A stretch of DNA of 64,000 nucleotides from Hasllibacter sp. MH4015 (lineage in GTDB: Bacteria > Pseudomonadota > Alphaproteobacteria > Rhodobacterales > Rhodobacteraceae): contig NZ_JAHTBK010000001.1 in NCBI RefSeq assembly GCF_020177575.1, forward strand, positions 930,001 through 994,000. The letters run 5' to 3'. Positions 9,021 to 17,866 of this stretch are shown here, in pieces (the first letter of the stretch is position 1; every line of letters begins with the position of its first letter). Below the pieces are notes generated by a model. That model was given only the letters and a program-made list of their open reading frames with translations, was not told the DNA's origin and did no database searches. The position numbers and the translations under genes were made by a program.

Positions 9021-10025
9021 TCAGTGCACCAGGCGCCCCATGGCGCCCGCCACATCGGCCATGCGCACCGAAAAGCCCCATTCATTGTCGTACCAGGCCA
9101 GAACGCGCACGGTGCGCCCACCGACGACCTTGGTCTGGTCCGGGGCAAAGATGCTGGAATGCGGCGTGTGGTTGAAGTCGATCGAGACTTTCGGTTCCGG
9201 ATCATAGGCCAAAACCGCGCCCATATGGCCGTTTGCGGCCTCGGCCACGACCTCGTTCACATCGGCAGCGGTCACGTCGCGCGCGGCCTCGAACGTCAGA
9301 TCCACGGCGGAGACGTTGGGCGTGGGCACGCGCAGGGCGGTGCCGTCGAGCTTGCCTTCCATCTCGGGCATCACCTCCGACAGGGCCTTGGCCGCGCCGG
9401 TGGAGGTCGGGATCATCGCCATGGCGGCAGCGCGCGCACGGTAGAGGTCCTTGTGGCGACGGTCGAGCGTCGGCTGGTCGCCGGTGTAGCTGTGGATCGT
9501 GGTCATGATCCCGCGTTCGATCCCGATCGCCTCGTTCAGCACTTTCGCCAACGGGGCGAGGCAATTCGTGGTGCATGACCCGTTGGAGATCATCCGATCC
9601 TCGGCCCGCAGGTCGCGGTGGTTCACGCCATAAACAATCGTGCGATCCACATTCTTGGCGGGGGCGGAGATCAGGACTTTCTTCGCGCCCCGTTCCAGGT
9701 GAATGGCGCTCTTGTGTCCATCGTTGAACTTGCCGGTGCATTCGAGGACCACATCGCAGCCCTCCCAATCCAGCTCCTCCGGTTCATAGGTCGAAAACAC
9801 CTTCATCGGCCCGCGCCCCAGATCCATCGTATCACCCTCGACCCGGACCTCGCCGGGGAAGCGGCCATGGACGCTGTCGTAGCGCAGCAGGTGGGCGTTG
9901 GTCTCGATCGGGCCCGTTGCGTTGATCTTGACGACCTGCACATCGTTGCGCGCGCTTTCCGCGATATGGGCAAGCGTGGCGCGCCCGATCCGCCCGAAGC
10001 CGTTGATCCCGAGGGTTATGGTCAT
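9021..10025 (-). CDS. gapB: Second type I glyceraldehyde-3-phosphate dehydrogenase, probably NADP-preferring
   Basis: The 334-residue GAPDH has active cysteine motif SNGSCTTNCLAP, substrate-binding [13 protein letters not shown] and C-terminal [12 protein letters not shown]. Where the NAD-type enzyme has Asp (AINDLGP), this one reads KINATGP (Ala36), the change seen in GapB-type enzymes that use NADPH in the gluconeogenic or Calvin direction. Cofactor use is inferred from that residue alone. It belongs to the minus-strand carbon cluster between tkt and gapA. The [15 protein letters not shown] start is chosen over a longer frame with no similarity. Confidence 0.9.
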   Translation of the reverse strand: MTITLGINGFGRIGRATLAHIAESARNDVQVVKINATGPIETNAHLLRYDSVHGRFPGEVRVEGDTMDLGRGPMKVFSTYEPEELDWEGCDVVLECTGKFNDGHKSAIHLERGAKKVLISAPAKNVDRTIVYGVNHRDLRAEDRMISNGSCTTNCLAPLAKVLNEAIGIERGIMTTIHSYTGDQPTLDRRHKDLYRARAAAMAMIPTSTGAAKALSEVMPEMEGKLDGTALRVPTPNVSAVDLTFEAARDVTAADVNEVVAEAANGHMGAVLAYDPEPKVSIDFNHTPHSSIFAPDQTKVVGGRTVRVLAWYDNEWGFSVRMADVAGAMGRLVH

Positions 10026-10238
10026 GTCATGGGTCCCGTCGCTGCGCCATTTGCCGATCTGGATAGGCAAGTGTGGCGCGCCTGTGAACCCGAAAGCGGC
10101 GTGATTTCCGTATGTTAGCGGAACCGGTGGCGCAAACATGCATTGGTTGCGCTAACGGCGCGCGGAACCTGCGACGGGTGGACGTGGTTGGCTCAAGATG
10201 TATATGCCCAATCCAAGGCAGATCTCGGAGGCGAGCGG

Positions 10239-11213
10239 ATGAGCGGATTATTGGCCCTGTTGGACGATGTGGCAGCCATCGCGAAGGTTGCGGCAGCCTC
10301 CGTCGACGATGTGATCGGGCAGGCGGCCAAGGCGGGCGCGAAGGCCGCGGGCGCGGTCATCGACGATGCCGCGGTGACGCCGAAATACGTCCACGGCTTC
10401 GCCGCCAAGCGCGAATTGCCCATCGTGTGGAAGATCGCGCGCGCGTCCATCTTCAACAAGCTGGTGATCCTGTTGCCGCTGGCCATGCTGCTGTCGGTCT
10501 TTGCGCCTTGGCTGATCCCGGTCTTCCTGATCTTCGGGGGCGCGTATCTGTGTTTCGAAGGGGCGGAGAAGGTCTGGCACTGGTTGAGGCCCCATCCCGA
10601 TCCGGTCGAAGAACTGGCCAAGAAGAAGATGTCGGCCGAGGACAGCGCCCATCTGGAAGAGCAGCGGGTGCGCGGGGCGATCAAGACCGACTTCATCCTG
10701 TCCGCAGAGATCATGACGATCGCTTTGGCCGCGCTGGAGACGGATTCGCTGTGGTTCCGCGCCGCCGCCCTCGCCGTGGTGGCGATCGGGATCACCATCC
10801 TGGTCTACGGGGCCGTTGCGGTGATCGTGAAGGCGGACGACGTGGGGCTTCACATGGCGTCCAACGGGCGGCTCGGGGCGACCCAGAAGATCGGCGAGTT
10901 GATCGTGCGCGGCATGCCCGGTTTCCTGAAGGGGCTGACTATCGTGGGCACCGCAGCGATGCTCTGGGTCGGCGGCTCCATCATCGTGCACGCGGTGGCG
11001 GAGATCGGATGGCACGGGCCGGAGGATTGGATCCATGACGTCGCCCAGAATATCGCGGGCGAAAACGGGTTCGGCAACTGGCTGGTCAAGGCCGTGATCG
11101 ACGGCATCGGCGGCCTGGTCCTGGGACTGCTGCTGATCCCGGTGGTGCAGAAGGTGATCGGCCCCCTTTTGCGCGCCGTGGGCCTCGGCGGCGAGGCGGA
11201 AGAGGCGCATTAA
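10239..11213 (+). CDS. DUF808 family inner-membrane protein (YedI-like)
   Basis: The 324-residue protein starts MSGLLALLDDVAAIAKVAAA, which is diagnostic of DUF808, with conserved PKYVHGF and KRELPIVWKIA. It has about five to six membrane segments (around 80-105, 145-195, 235-260, 290-310). The role is unknown across the family. CGGAGG nine bases upstream supports the start. It is transcribed alone, divergent from gapB and convergent with tkt. Confidence 0.88.
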   Translation: MSGLLALLDDVAAIAKVAAASVDDVIGQAAKAGAKAAGAVIDDAAVTPKYVHGFAAKRELPIVWKIARASIFNKLVILLPLAMLLSVFAPWLIPVFLIFGGAYLCFEGAEKVWHWLRPHPDPVEELAKKKMSAEDSAHLEEQRVRGAIKTDFILSAEIMTIALAALETDSLWFRAAALAVVAIGITILVYGAVAVIVKADDVGLHMASNGRLGATQKIGELIVRGMPGFLKGLTIVGTAAMLWVGGSIIVHAVAEIGWHGPEDWIHDVAQNIAGENGFGNWLVKAVIDGIGGLVLGLLLIPVVQKVIGPLLRAVGLGGEAEEAH

Positions 11214-11521
11214 GGCGTCCCGACGCTCACCAAAACCGTTAACGAAAGGTTACCGAAGAGACGGTTTGCGTTTGGCATCAAAGGCTTGACCCACCTTATC
11301 ACGCGTGAGCAAAACGCCGCTCCCGGTCTTCCATGTGCTGAAAATATCCCCGCCGGAGGCAATCCCGACCCGGGCCAAAAGCGCCGGACGCCTGCCCGCA
11401 TGCAGCGACTGATCCGACGGGCCCCGCGGGCCTTGGCCCGCGCCGAGCCCAACGGAAGCCGGCCCGCGTCAGCGGTGCCGGCGCCGGGCGGGAGCCCCCC
11501 GAGCCCGGTCCGGGCGCTCCC
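11214..11521. other. Intergenic region between DUF808 gene and tkt
   Basis: These 308 bases lie between convergent genes and hold no convincing ORF. They contain a TTAA-N7-TTAC sequence (11239-11253), which resembles a CtrA box with one mismatch but is not upstream of any gene. The reverse-oriented GATATTTTC repeat lies at 11325-11360, followed by about 150 bases of very GC-rich, palindrome-rich DNA. Confidence 0.6.
11325..11360 (-). repeat. Intergenic repeat with GATATTTTC core (copy 3, reverse strand)
   Basis: On the minus strand it reads GCCTCCGGCGGGGATATTTT then CAGCACATGGAAGACC, one base different from the copies at 5765 and 30665 over the core. It lies between the convergent ends of the DUF808 gene and tkt. 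Confidence 0.85.
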
Positions 11522-13540
11522 CTATTTCAGAAGCGATTTCACCTTCTCGGCCACAGCCTCCGCCGTGATCCCGAAATGCGTGTAAAGATCCTCTGCCGGG
11601 GCCGATGCGCCGAAATCATGCATGCCGACGAAGCCAGCTTTTTCACGCTTGCCCCGCTCCCCGTAGAGCCAGCGGTCCCAACCGAAGCGGATCGCGGCCT
11701 CCACGGCGACGCGGACCGGGCCGCCGGGCAACACGCGCTTGCGGTAGGCTTCGTCCTGCGCCTCGAACAATTCCCAGCAGGGCATGGAGACGACCCGGCA
11801 ACCGATCCCATCGGCCTGCAACAGGTCCCGCGCCGCCATGGCGATCGCCACTTCGCTGCCGGTTGCCATCAGGATCGCCTGGCGCTTGCCCTCGGCATCG
11901 GCCAGCACATAGGCCCCCTGCGCTGTCAGGTTCTTCGTCTTGTGCCCGGTGCGGACCGTCGGCAATCCCTGGCGCGACAAGGCCAGCGTCGAGGGTGTGG
12001 TGGTGGAGGTCAGCGCCAATTCCCACGCTTCCGCCGTTTCCACCGCGTCGGCGGGTCGGAACACGTTCATGTTGGGCGTGGCGCGCAGCATCGCCAGGTG
12101 CTCGACTGGCTGGTGGGTCGGGCCGTCCTCGCCCACGCCGATCGAATCGTGGGTCATCACATAGACCGGCGCGATCCCCATCAGGGCTGACAGGCGCATC
12201 GCGGGGCGGGCGTAGTCGGTGAACGTGAAAAAGGTCCCGCCATAGGGCTTCACGCCGCCATGGAGGGCCATGCCATTCATCGCCGCCGCCATGGCATGTT
12301 CGCGGATGCCATAGTGGATATGGCGGCCCTTGCGATCCTCCGGCGAGAACGTGCCAAGCCCGCCGGTATGGGTCAGGTTCGACCCGGTCAGATCAGCCGA
12401 CCCGCCTAGTGTTTCGGGCACCACCGTGTTGATCACTTCCAGCGCCATCTGGGAGGCTTTGCGGGTCGCGACCTTCGGGCGTTCCTCGGACAACTGCTTT
12501 TTCAGGGCCTTGACCGTCGCGCTGAGTTTCTTTGGCATCTCGCCTGCAAAGGCGCGCTCGAACTCGGCTTTCTTGCCTGCGGACAGGGCCGCGAACCGGT
12601 CTTCCCAATCCTTGCGCGCGCCCACGCCGCGGGCGCCCACGCTTTCCCACCAGGATTTCAGCTCCGGCGGGATGGTGAAGGCGGGATAAGTCCAGCCATA
12701 GGCGGCCTTGGTATCGGAGACGAGGTCGGCATCGGTCAGCGCGCCGTGGCCCTTGGCGGTGTCCTGCGCGCTCGACCCGATGGCGATATGCGTTTTGCAG
12801 GCGATCATCGCGGGCCCGGCGGAGGCCTTGGCCTCCGTGATCGCGGCATCAATGGCCGCGGGATCGTGGCCGTCGCATTCGAACACGTCCCAACCGGAGG
12901 CCGCGAACCGCGCCATCTGGTCGGTCCGATCCGACAGCGACACTTCCCCGTCGATGGTGATGTTGTTGTTGTCCCAGAAGACCACAAGGCGGCTCAATTC
13001 CTGCCGTCCGGCCAGCGCGATCGCTTCCTGGCTGATCCCCTCCATCAGGCAGCCGTCGCCGGCGATGCAGTAGGTGTAGTGGTCGATGACCTTCTTGCCC
13101 CATTTGGCGCGCAAGAATTCCTCGGCCATCGCAAAGCCCACCGCATTGGCAATGCCCTGGCCCAAGGGGCCGGTGGTCGTCTCCACCCCCTTCACATGGC
13201 CGTATTCCGGGTGGCCCGCGGTGATCGCGCCCAACTGGCGGAAATTCTTGATCTGCTCCAGCGTCATGTCGGCGTAGCCCGTGAGGTGCAAAAGCGAATA
13301 AATCAGCATGGAGCCGTGGCCTGCGCTGAGGATGAAGCGGTCGCGGTTGGGCCAATCGGGGGCGGAGGCATCGAAGCTCAGGTGCTTGTCAAACAGCACC
13401 GTCGCCACATCCGCCATCCCCATCGGCATTCCGGAATGGCCGGAATTGGCGGCGGCCACGGCATCGAGCGTCAGGGTGCGAATACAGGCGGCGCGCGCCC
13501 AATGGTCGGGATTGGCGGCGGCGAGGGCGGCGATGTCCAT
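11522..13540 (-). CDS. tkt: Transketolase
   Basis: The 672-residue thiamine-diphosphate enzyme transfers two-carbon ketol units in the pentose phosphate or Calvin pathways. Motifs include [17 protein letters not shown], the cofactor block [12 protein letters not shown]...[10 protein letters not shown], and the C-terminal [16 protein letters not shown]. The length is standard. I start it at [14 protein letters not shown] because AAGGA stands ten bases upstream. An upstream in-frame ATG has no ribosome binding site. It is the most upstream gene of the minus-strand carbon block and diverges from the coiled-coil gene. Confidence 0.96.
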   Translation of the reverse strand: MDIAALAAANPDHWARAACIRTLTLDAVAAANSGHSGMPMGMADVATVLFDKHLSFDASAPDWPNRDRFILSAGHGSMLIYSLLHLTGYADMTLEQIKNFRQLGAITAGHPEYGHVKGVETTTGPLGQGIANAVGFAMAEEFLRAKWGKKVIDHYTYCIAGDGCLMEGISQEAIALAGRQELSRLVVFWDNNNITIDGEVSLSDRTDQMARFAASGWDVFECDGHDPAAIDAAITEAKASAGPAMIACKTHIAIGSSAQDTAKGHGALTDADLVSDTKAAYGWTYPAFTIPPELKSWWESVGARGVGARKDWEDRFAALSAGKKAEFERAFAGEMPKKLSATVKALKKQLSEERPKVATRKASQMALEVINTVVPETLGGSADLTGSNLTHTGGLGTFSPEDRKGRHIHYGIREHAMAAAMNGMALHGGVKPYGGTFFTFTDYARPAMRLSALMGIAPVYVMTHDSIGVGEDGPTHQPVEHLAMLRATPNMNVFRPADAVETAEAWELALTSTTTPSTLALSRQGLPTVRTGHKTKNLTAQGAYVLADAEGKRQAILMATGSEVAIAMAARDLLQADGIGCRVVSMPCWELFEAQDEAYRKRVLPGGPVRVAVEAAIRFGWDRWLYGERGKREKAGFVGMHDFGASAPAEDLYTHFGITAEAVAEKVKSLLK

Positions 13541-13848
13541 GGAGAGGTGATCCTTGTTGGCAGCGAAAGGGCGCATGGGGCGCACGGCAGGGCTCGGCTG
13601 CGGTGATACCAAAGCAAACGGGGGGCGCAAGACGCCCAGGCGGCCCAAACACGCCGTTTTCGGCCATTTCCGCGCGGAAAACCTTGCAAATCGCGCCTGA
13701 TTGGGTGCTCTTTAGGGAACGCGCCGGAGGCAGGGCGCGAAACGCCGCAGGGAAAGATCGGGGCAATGCCCGACATCCTGAGGGGGTGAATGGAAACCGA
13801 AAACGCCGCGCACCCGGTTGTGCGGTCAGGCGAGGGGGCAACGCCGTG
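13541..13848. other. Divergent intergenic region between tkt and the coiled-coil gene
   Basis: These 308 bases should hold the promoters of both neighbours. No clear promoter hexamers, operator or small gene could be identified. An in-frame GTG at the end of this region could extend the coiled-coil protein by about 18 residues, but I see no support for that. Confidence 0.5.
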
Positions 13849-14715
13849 ATGGGTGACAGTGCCGAATTCGAGAAACTGACGGAACTGGAGGCGCGACTGG
13901 CGCGCGCGCTCGACCGGATCTCTGCAGGGATCGCGGCGGGTGCTGGTGGCGCGTCCCGCTCCGACGCGGGACAGGACGGGGGCGATCTGGCCGCCGCGGA
14001 AGAGGCCCGCGCAGAGGCCGAGGCCCGCGCCGCGGAGATGAGCGAACGGGTCGACGCGCTGGAGGCGCGGCTGGCCGAGACCCAGGACACCCTTGCCGAG
14101 ACCCAGCAGGAACTGACCAAGGAGCGGGCCGAGGCAATGCCCTCGGTCGACATGGCGACGCTCAACGCGCTGGAAGGCCGCGCGGCGGAGGCGGAGGCAC
14201 GGCGTGGCACGGTAGAGGCGGAGCTGGCCGCACGCACCGCCACGATTGCGGAGATGCGCGCCGCCCTGGATGCGGCGGCAGATGAACTGGAAGCCGCGCG
14301 CGCTCAGGCCCAGGCCGCCCCAGAGGTCAACGAAGATCACGAGGCCGCCATCGCGGTTCTGAACCGCCGGTTGGAGCGGGTGCGCGAAGAGCGTGATGCT
14401 GCACGCGCCGAATGCGATGCCGCCAAGGATGTCGCCGACGAATTGCGCGCCACCGGCGATGGCGACCCCGATGACCGGATGCTGGAGCTGCGCCGCGATC
14501 TGCGGGTGGCCCAGGCCCGGGCCGAGGATCTGGCCGCGCAGCTGGAAAAAGCGCGGACAGGTGACGCTGCCGACGGCGATGCGCGGGTCGAGGCGTTGCA
14601 AACGGAATTGCAGGCCCTGCGCGATCTGCGCGGCGTCGAGGCGGCTGAACTGGGCCGCATCGTGGCCGATCTGGAAGCCGGGATCGAGACAGCGGATGAG
14701 GTGAGCCATGCCTGA
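13849..14715 (+). CDS. Coiled-coil protein of unknown function upstream of zapA
   Basis: The 288-residue protein is almost wholly helical, rich in Ala, Glu and Arg with heptad-like spacing, and no signal peptide or membrane span. It starts MGDSAEFEKLTELEARLARA. Charged coiled-coil segments run from about 10 to 110 and 115 to 285. It overlaps the start of zapA by eight bases, so the two are translationally coupled. That context suggests a cell-division role like ZapB, a coiled-coil partner of ZapA, but no sequence similarity to ZapB is evident. GAGGGGG upstream supports the start. Confidence 0.75.
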   Translation: MGDSAEFEKLTELEARLARALDRISAGIAAGAGGASRSDAGQDGGDLAAAEEARAEAEARAAEMSERVDALEARLAETQDTLAETQQELTKERAEAMPSVDMATLNALEGRAAEAEARRGTVEAELAARTATIAEMRAALDAAADELEAARAQAQAAPEVNEDHEAAIAVLNRRLERVREERDAARAECDAAKDVADELRATGDGDPDDRMLELRRDLRVAQARAEDLAAQLEKARTGDAADGDARVEALQTELQALRDLRGVEAAELGRIVADLEAGIETADEVSHA

Positions 14716-15115
14716 GGTCGAAATCGAGATTGGAAGCCGCGTCTTTTCCGTCGCGTGTCAGGAGGGGGAGGAGAACTTCCTGCGCTCCGCCGCCAAGATG
14801 CTGGACACCGAAGCGGCGGTGGTTCTGGGGCAGATCGGGCGGATGCCGCCCGAGCGGATGCTGTTGATGGCGGGCCTGATGCTGGCCGACAAGACGGCGG
14901 CGCTGGAGGACGATCTACGCGAATTGCAGGACAAGATCGCGGCCCAGGACAGGGCGCTCCGCTCCGCCGAGGAACGACTGGCCGACCGGGCGCGCCGGAT
15001 CTCGGAATTGCAGGAGGCCGGCCCGCGCACGGAATTGCCGGACCAGTTGACCGATGGTCTGGCCGAGTTGACCGCACGGGCTGAGGCGTTGGCCGACGAT
15101 CTGTCGCCCCGCTGA
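14708..15115 (+). CDS. zapA: Cell division protein ZapA
   Basis: The 135-residue protein has the ZapA N-terminal fold (MPEVEIEIGSRVFSVACQEG, then ENFLRSAAKMLD, and MLLMAGLMLADKTAALEDDL) followed by a longer C-terminal coiled coil than in E. coli. ZapA crosslinks FtsZ filaments at the division ring. The gene is coupled to the preceding coiled-coil gene by an eight-base overlap and is followed by a strong terminator. No 6S RNA-like sequence fits in the 50 bases downstream. Confidence 0.88.
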   Translation: MPEVEIEIGSRVFSVACQEGEENFLRSAAKMLDTEAAVVLGQIGRMPPERMLLMAGLMLADKTAALEDDLRELQDKIAAQDRALRSAEERLADRARRISELQEAGPRTELPDQLTDGLAELTARAEALADDLSPR

Positions 15116-15136
15116 GATGCTCTAGGAATGAAGGGG

Positions 15137-15164
15137 AAGCCGCGCCCGCAAGGCGCGGCTTTTT
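15137..15164 (+). terminator. Rho-independent terminator after zapA
   Basis: A nine-base-pair stem, AGCCGCGCC/GGCGCGGCT with a five-base loop, is followed by TTTT. It ends at the stop codon of the convergent SDR gene. Confidence 0.85.
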
Positions 15165-15841
15165 CATGTGATGGAGCTGGCGAAGATCGGCGCCAAAAGG
15201 CGCGCGGCTTCGGCGTGGGGGTCGGCCAATTTCTCCCGATCCTCGCCGGGATAGAACCGTGCACGCACGGCCGTGGGCATGGGCTTGGGACGAACCAGAT
15301 GCACGGCGGGGCCGGTCTTGACGCTTTCGGCCTGCCAGCATTCCACAAGCGCCCGTTGGGCGGCCTTCGACATCGCGTACGGGCCTGCGAATTTGGCATC
15401 CCATTGGTCGTCGAAGAATACGGCGGTGGGGGATGTCGACGGCGCGATCAGCGGCTCGATATTTGTCATCAGGCGCGAGAAGGCGCGGATATTCGTGGCG
15501 ATGCCCTTGTCCAGGTCCTTGGGTTGTATGTGCGGCGCGGGCGTCAAGGCACTGACATGGATCGCTGCGTGGACCCAGATGTCGGCCCGCCCCCATCGGT
15601 CATGGACCGACCGGCACAGATGCGCGATGGCACCGTCATCGGTCAGGTCCATGGGCGCAAGGGTCGCGTGTCCGCCCGCGGCCTTGATGCGGTCGTCCAA
15701 CTCCTCCAGCCCGCCGATGGTGCGGGCCACTGCGACGACATGTGCGCCTTGACCCGCAAGCCACAGGGCGGACGCCGCGCCGATCCCGCGCGAGGCGCCG
15801 GTGACAAGGGCAACGTGATCGGTAAGGGGTTTGTCTGTCAT
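15164..15841 (-). CDS. Short-chain dehydrogenase/reductase family protein
   Basis: The 225-residue protein has the SDR cofactor motif TGASRGIGAAS (about 14-24) near the N-terminus. The usual NNAG is replaced by VHAAIH (about 95). In place of YxxxK it has YAMSKAAQRAL, which keeps Tyr and Lys. Substrate and direction are unknown. No good ribosome binding site is visible, and MTDKPLTDHVALVTG was chosen because it starts the fold correctly. It is convergent with zapA and divergent from bioY. Confidence 0.82.
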   Translation of the reverse strand: MTDKPLTDHVALVTGASRGIGAASALWLAGQGAHVVAVARTIGGLEELDDRIKAAGGHATLAPMDLTDDGAIAHLCRSVHDRWGRADIWVHAAIHVSALTPAPHIQPKDLDKGIATNIRAFSRLMTNIEPLIAPSTSPTAVFFDDQWDAKFAGPYAMSKAAQRALVECWQAESVKTGPAVHLVRPKPMPTAVRARFYPGEDREKLADPHAEAARLLAPIFASSIT

Positions 15842-15977
15842 GGGCGGCCAGATGCCCGCTTGGCGTTCCGGATGCAAGACCCGCTTGCTTGACTTCCCCG
15901 GATCGGGCGGGAATACCGATGGCGACGGGCCGCACGCGCCCGGCGTCATTCAACGCGACACGAAGGAGCCTTTGGAC

Positions 15978-16580
15978 ATGGGCCGGACCGATACTCTACT
16001 TTCCGCAACGCTTGGGGATGAGGGCCTTCTGCGCAAGGCGCTTCTGGTTCTGGGCGGCACGATCCTGATTGCCTTGGCCGCACGCACATCCGTGCCGATG
16101 TTCCCGGTGCCGATGACCTTGCAGACTCTGGCGATCCTTGCGGTCGGCTTCACCTTCGGCTCGCGCCTGGGTGCCATCACGCTGATCGCGTATCTGGCCG
16201 AGGGCGCGGCGGGCCTTCCGGTCTTCTCCCCCACCACGGCGATGGGGCCTGCGGCCTTCTTCGGGCCCACGGGCGGTTTCCTGATCGGGTTCGTGTTCAT
16301 GGCATGGGCGGCCGGTTGGGCGGCGGAGCGCGGTATTGCGCGCGGCTTTGTCGGCACGGCGCTGGCGGGCATCGTGATCTCCGCTTTGCTCTATATCCCC
16401 GGCCTCGCATGGCCGATGGGCCTTGCGTCTGCCGTTGGTGTGGAGGCCGGTTGGGCCGGGCAGGGCCTCGGCTTTTACTGGACGCATTTCGTGTCGGGCT
16501 TCCTCATCGGGGACGCGGTGAAAGCGGTTCTGGCCGCGCTTATCGTGACCGGCGGATGGGCCGCGCTGTCGCGCCGCTGA
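15978..16580 (+). CDS. bioY: Biotin transporter BioY (ECF S-component)
   Basis: The 200-residue membrane protein has about six helices. Family blocks are SVPMFPVPMTLQTLAI, EGAAGLPVFS and GPTGGFLIGF. BioY binds biotin and imports it alone or with an ECF ATPase module. No bioM or bioN genes are nearby, so it may act alone or share a module encoded elsewhere. AAGGAG upstream supports the start. The adjacent divergent gene is an SDR. Confidence 0.93.
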   Translation: MGRTDTLLSATLGDEGLLRKALLVLGGTILIALAARTSVPMFPVPMTLQTLAILAVGFTFGSRLGAITLIAYLAEGAAGLPVFSPTTAMGPAAFFGPTGGFLIGFVFMAWAAGWAAERGIARGFVGTALAGIVISALLYIPGLAWPMGLASAVGVEAGWAGQGLGFYWTHFVSGFLIGDAVKAVLAALIVTGGWAALSRR

Positions 16581-16621
16581 ACGCTGCCGCCAAGTGCGGT
16601 TTTCCAGCCGTTGAAATTTCG

Positions 16622-16654
16622 CGACCGGTCCTCACCATGGGCCGGTCGTTTTCT
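16622..16654 (+). terminator. Probable terminator after bioY
   Basis: The inverted repeat CGACCGG/CCGGTCG, with a loop of about 13 bases, is followed by TTTTCTGTT. It lies between bioY and the secreted-protein gene. Confidence 0.6.
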
Positions 16655-16672
16655 GTTCGGAGGAGGTCCGCG

Positions 16673-17245
16673 ATGCGCAATTTCGCGCTTGGCCTTTGCC
16701 TGTGCCTTACATCACCCGCAATTGCGGATGATCGCGTCGATGGCACCAGTCTGGGCCTTGGCCTGCGGGTAACGCAAAACGGCGTGCAGGTGCCGCTGGA
16801 GGCTCTGGACGGCGTTTACACCGCCAATCTTCTGCCCGCGCCCTTTGAATTCGTCTTCCCCGGACACTCACCCGAGCTTGTCGGGGTCGCCTTCGGAGTG
16901 CCGGGTCTGTTTGCGCTGATCGACGAGTTGCCCGAGGCGGGCCTTTTCGCCCCCGGTACCGGCTACGCGAGGGAGGCGGGGCCCGATGCCGCGCATTTCA
17001 TGACCGACCCGCGCTGTGCCGGTGATGACTTGGGCGTCGGCATCAACTACCTCAACCCGGATCAGCGCGACGGGGACGGCTACCGCGTCGCTGCGATCCA
17101 TGTCGATGGGGCATCCCGTGGCTGTCTTGCGGAGGGGCGTTTGCCCGAGGACACAAATCTTATGGGGCTGGTCAATCCAATCCATGTCGTGATCGGCACG
17201 GACGATGGGGAGGAAAGGTTGATCCTGCACTTCGTCGGCAGCTGA
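16673..17245 (+). CDS. Secreted protein of unknown function
   Basis: The 190-residue protein has a short Sec signal peptide (MRNFALGLCLCLTSPAIA, probable cleavage near residue 19). The mature part is beta-rich, with few charged helices, and has two cysteines that could pair (in DPRCAGDD and RGCLAEG). I do not recognise a family. GGAGGAGG before the ATG makes the start clear. It is convergent with the DUF2199 gene, six bases apart. Confidence 0.7.
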   Translation: MRNFALGLCLCLTSPAIADDRVDGTSLGLGLRVTQNGVQVPLEALDGVYTANLLPAPFEFVFPGHSPELVGVAFGVPGLFALIDELPEAGLFAPGTGYAREAGPDAAHFMTDPRCAGDDLGVGINYLNPDQRDGDGYRVAAIHVDGASRGCLAEGRLPEDTNLMGLVNPIHVVIGTDDGEERLILHFVGS

Positions 17246-17251
17246 GCCGGT

Positions 17252-17866
17252 TCACGCCTTGAGGTGCTTGACCATGTCGCCGCAACCGAAATCCTCGTAA
17301 AGAGAGAGGATGTCCGTGGCACTCATCCCGTCCTGCTGGAAGGCATGGAACGGGTGCTTCTTGTCGGTGATCCAGTAAAGCGGCGTGCGCCCGTCCGAAT
17401 AGGGGACAAGTGCGCCCGCGGTCAGAAGCGGGCCGGTCAGGCGAGGCAATTGCGTGTAAAGCCACGAGAACATCTCCCCCAGCTTGTCGGCCTCCCCCCG
17501 CGCTTGGGCGGAGCGGAAGCGGGCATGGTTGCCGGCCTTCAGCGAGCACCAGACGCCGATGAATACCTCCCGGTCAGTGCCCCTGACCGGGATCGGAAGG
17601 TAGGCGCGCAAAAGGTTGTCGCCGTCACGACGCGCGTAATTCTCGGTAAAGATCTCCGCCCCACCATTCTCGAACACCTCGTCGGGATCAGGCTCTGGCG
17701 GGTTCTTCCAACTGAAAGGTGCCTCGGGCCGGACGACGCCGGTGCCTGCGCGCAGCTCGACATTGCAACACGCGCAGCGATATTCGGGATCGGTCAGGCG
17801 GCGGGCAAGTTCTTCCTCCGGCACGACCTTCACGGACTTCTGGCGGCTGAAGAGCTTGCGGATCAT
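17252..17866 (-). CDS. DUF2199 family protein
   Basis: The 204-residue cytosolic protein has an N-terminal CACCN element (Cys-x-x-Cys at about 31-34), as in DUF2199, which may bind zinc. A conserved-looking core follows: AYLPIPVRGTDREVFIGVWCSLK. No catalytic function is known to me. Its ATG overlaps the purF stop (ATGA), so it is coupled to purF and is the last gene of that transcript. Confidence 0.75.
   Translation of the reverse strand: MIRKLFSRQKSVKVVPEEELARRLTDPEYRCACCNVELRAGTGVVRPEAPFSWKNPPEPDPDEVFENGGAEIFTENYARRDGDNLLRAYLPIPVRGTDREVFIGVWCSLKAGNHARFRSAQARGEADKLGEMFSWLYTQLPRLTGPLLTAGALVPYSDGRTPLYWITDKKHPFHAFQQDGMSATDILSLYEDFGCGDMVKHLKA

Noticed and set aside
11239-11253. CtrA box (TTAA-N7-TTAC)
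   Set aside because: One mismatch to the consensus, and it lies between convergent gene ends, not upstream of a gene.
11286-11585. 99-codon plus-strand ORF in the DUF808-tkt gap
   Set aside because: It runs through the intergenic repeat and into the tkt end antisense, has no ribosome binding site, and its composition follows the palindromic GC-rich DNA.
15116-15164. 6S RNA downstream of zapA
   Set aside because: Only 48 bases are available and they are filled by a terminator.
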